A stretch of 64,000 nt of DNA from Azorinus chamasolen (lineage: Eukaryota > Mollusca > Bivalvia > Cardiida > Solecurtidae), in contig OY755241.1 of NCBI GenBank assembly GCA_963576725.1, positions 60,943,071 to 61,007,070 of the forward strand. The letters run 5' to 3'. Positions 63,830 to 64,000 of this stretch are shown one piece after another. Position 1 is the first letter of the stretch. The number at the start of each line of letters is the position of its first letter. The translations under genes were made by a program, and so were the position numbers. The notes under the pieces are model-generated. The model worked only from the letters and a program-made list of their open reading frames with translations. It did no database searches and was not told the origin of the DNA.

Positions 63830-64000
63830 GCTTTCTCCATATCAAAAAATACTGCAACAAGATGTTCTTTTTTAATAAAAGCATCACAAATAAATTATTC
63901 TAAACGGACAAGATGATCGTTTGTACTGAGTTGATTTCTAAAACCACTTTGAAAGTTAGTTATAAGATTGTTGGATTCCAGAAAGCAAACAAGACGAGCA
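63826..64000 (-). pseudogene. LINE reverse transcriptase fragment, runs off the window
   Basis: Minus strand: LVCFLESNNLITNFQSGF, FIKKEHLVAVFFDMEKAYDT, homologous to 50940-51150 of LINE B (ESNNLITEYQSGFRSQRS, FFDLEKAYDT). One in-frame stop (LE-stop-F) is visible. Continues beyond 64000. Confidence 0.8.

Overview
The window looks like an accessory, repeat-saturated stretch of an invertebrate nuclear genome, most probably a bivalve mollusc. This is inferred from AT-rich DNA, spliced pseudogenes, a tRNA-headed SINE, I-superfamily-like LINEs with (GAGT)n and (GAAT)n tails, Penelope-like reverse transcriptases, and many short tandem-bodied repeats of the kind common in molluscs. No bacterial operons, rRNA genes, true tRNA genes or CRISPR arrays are visible. 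I found no intact, confidently named host gene. Nearly all coding sequence is mobile-element protein, mostly decayed, plus a few orphan exons.

Layout. 0-9 kb: tail of a LINE (LINE A), tandem repeats, and a large nested composite in which a G element (2926-8426) is split by a 4.2-kb D element (2995-7213) that itself holds a Penelope-like pseudogene and a palindromic satellite. 9-20 kb: an orphan exon, D elements, SINEs, a GGGCCGAT-type satellite, and a zinc-finger gene split by an F element. 20-24 kb: a ~190-bp satellite array and a second Penelope-like copy. 24-34.7 kb: a field of D elements peppered with LINE B tails, SINEs and a truncated LINE B. 34.8-41.8 kb: a cluster of broken coding elements: LINE A, a Mutator-like transposase, an integrase-type DDE domain split by LINE A, a Myb/SANT exon, and an OB-fold-like gene with a tandemly duplicated exon. 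42-46.3 kb: a two-exon hAT-type transposase gene with several frameshifts, followed by a 36-bp perfect palindrome. 46.7-51.3 kb: the longest LINE B copy, split by a D element. 52-64 kb: L, D, H, G and K repeat arrays, orphan exons and more LINE fragments.

Main observation. Several otherwise unrelated repeats (called D, F and G here) share one architecture: a 5' end close to AACAAGAG, an immediate hairpin, a short motif that recurs inverted at the extreme 3' end inside a second hairpin, tandem monomers between, and no visible target-site duplication. Five nested insertions with a paralogous empty site or a restored reading frame (49400-50924, 2995-7213, 59696-61304, 59840-60476, 15654-16042) fix the ends to within a base or two and show integration at the 5' edge of A-rich targets. 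This resembles Helentron/HINE-like elements by architecture, but no Rep/helicase gene is present and the assignment is inference.

A second theme is that LINE A, LINE B and at least two SINE families share a 3' tail and end in a 4-bp microsatellite. Insertions with 11-15 bp target-site duplications are visible at several sites, two of them only 55-60 bp long. Family letters (A-S) are local labels, not database names.
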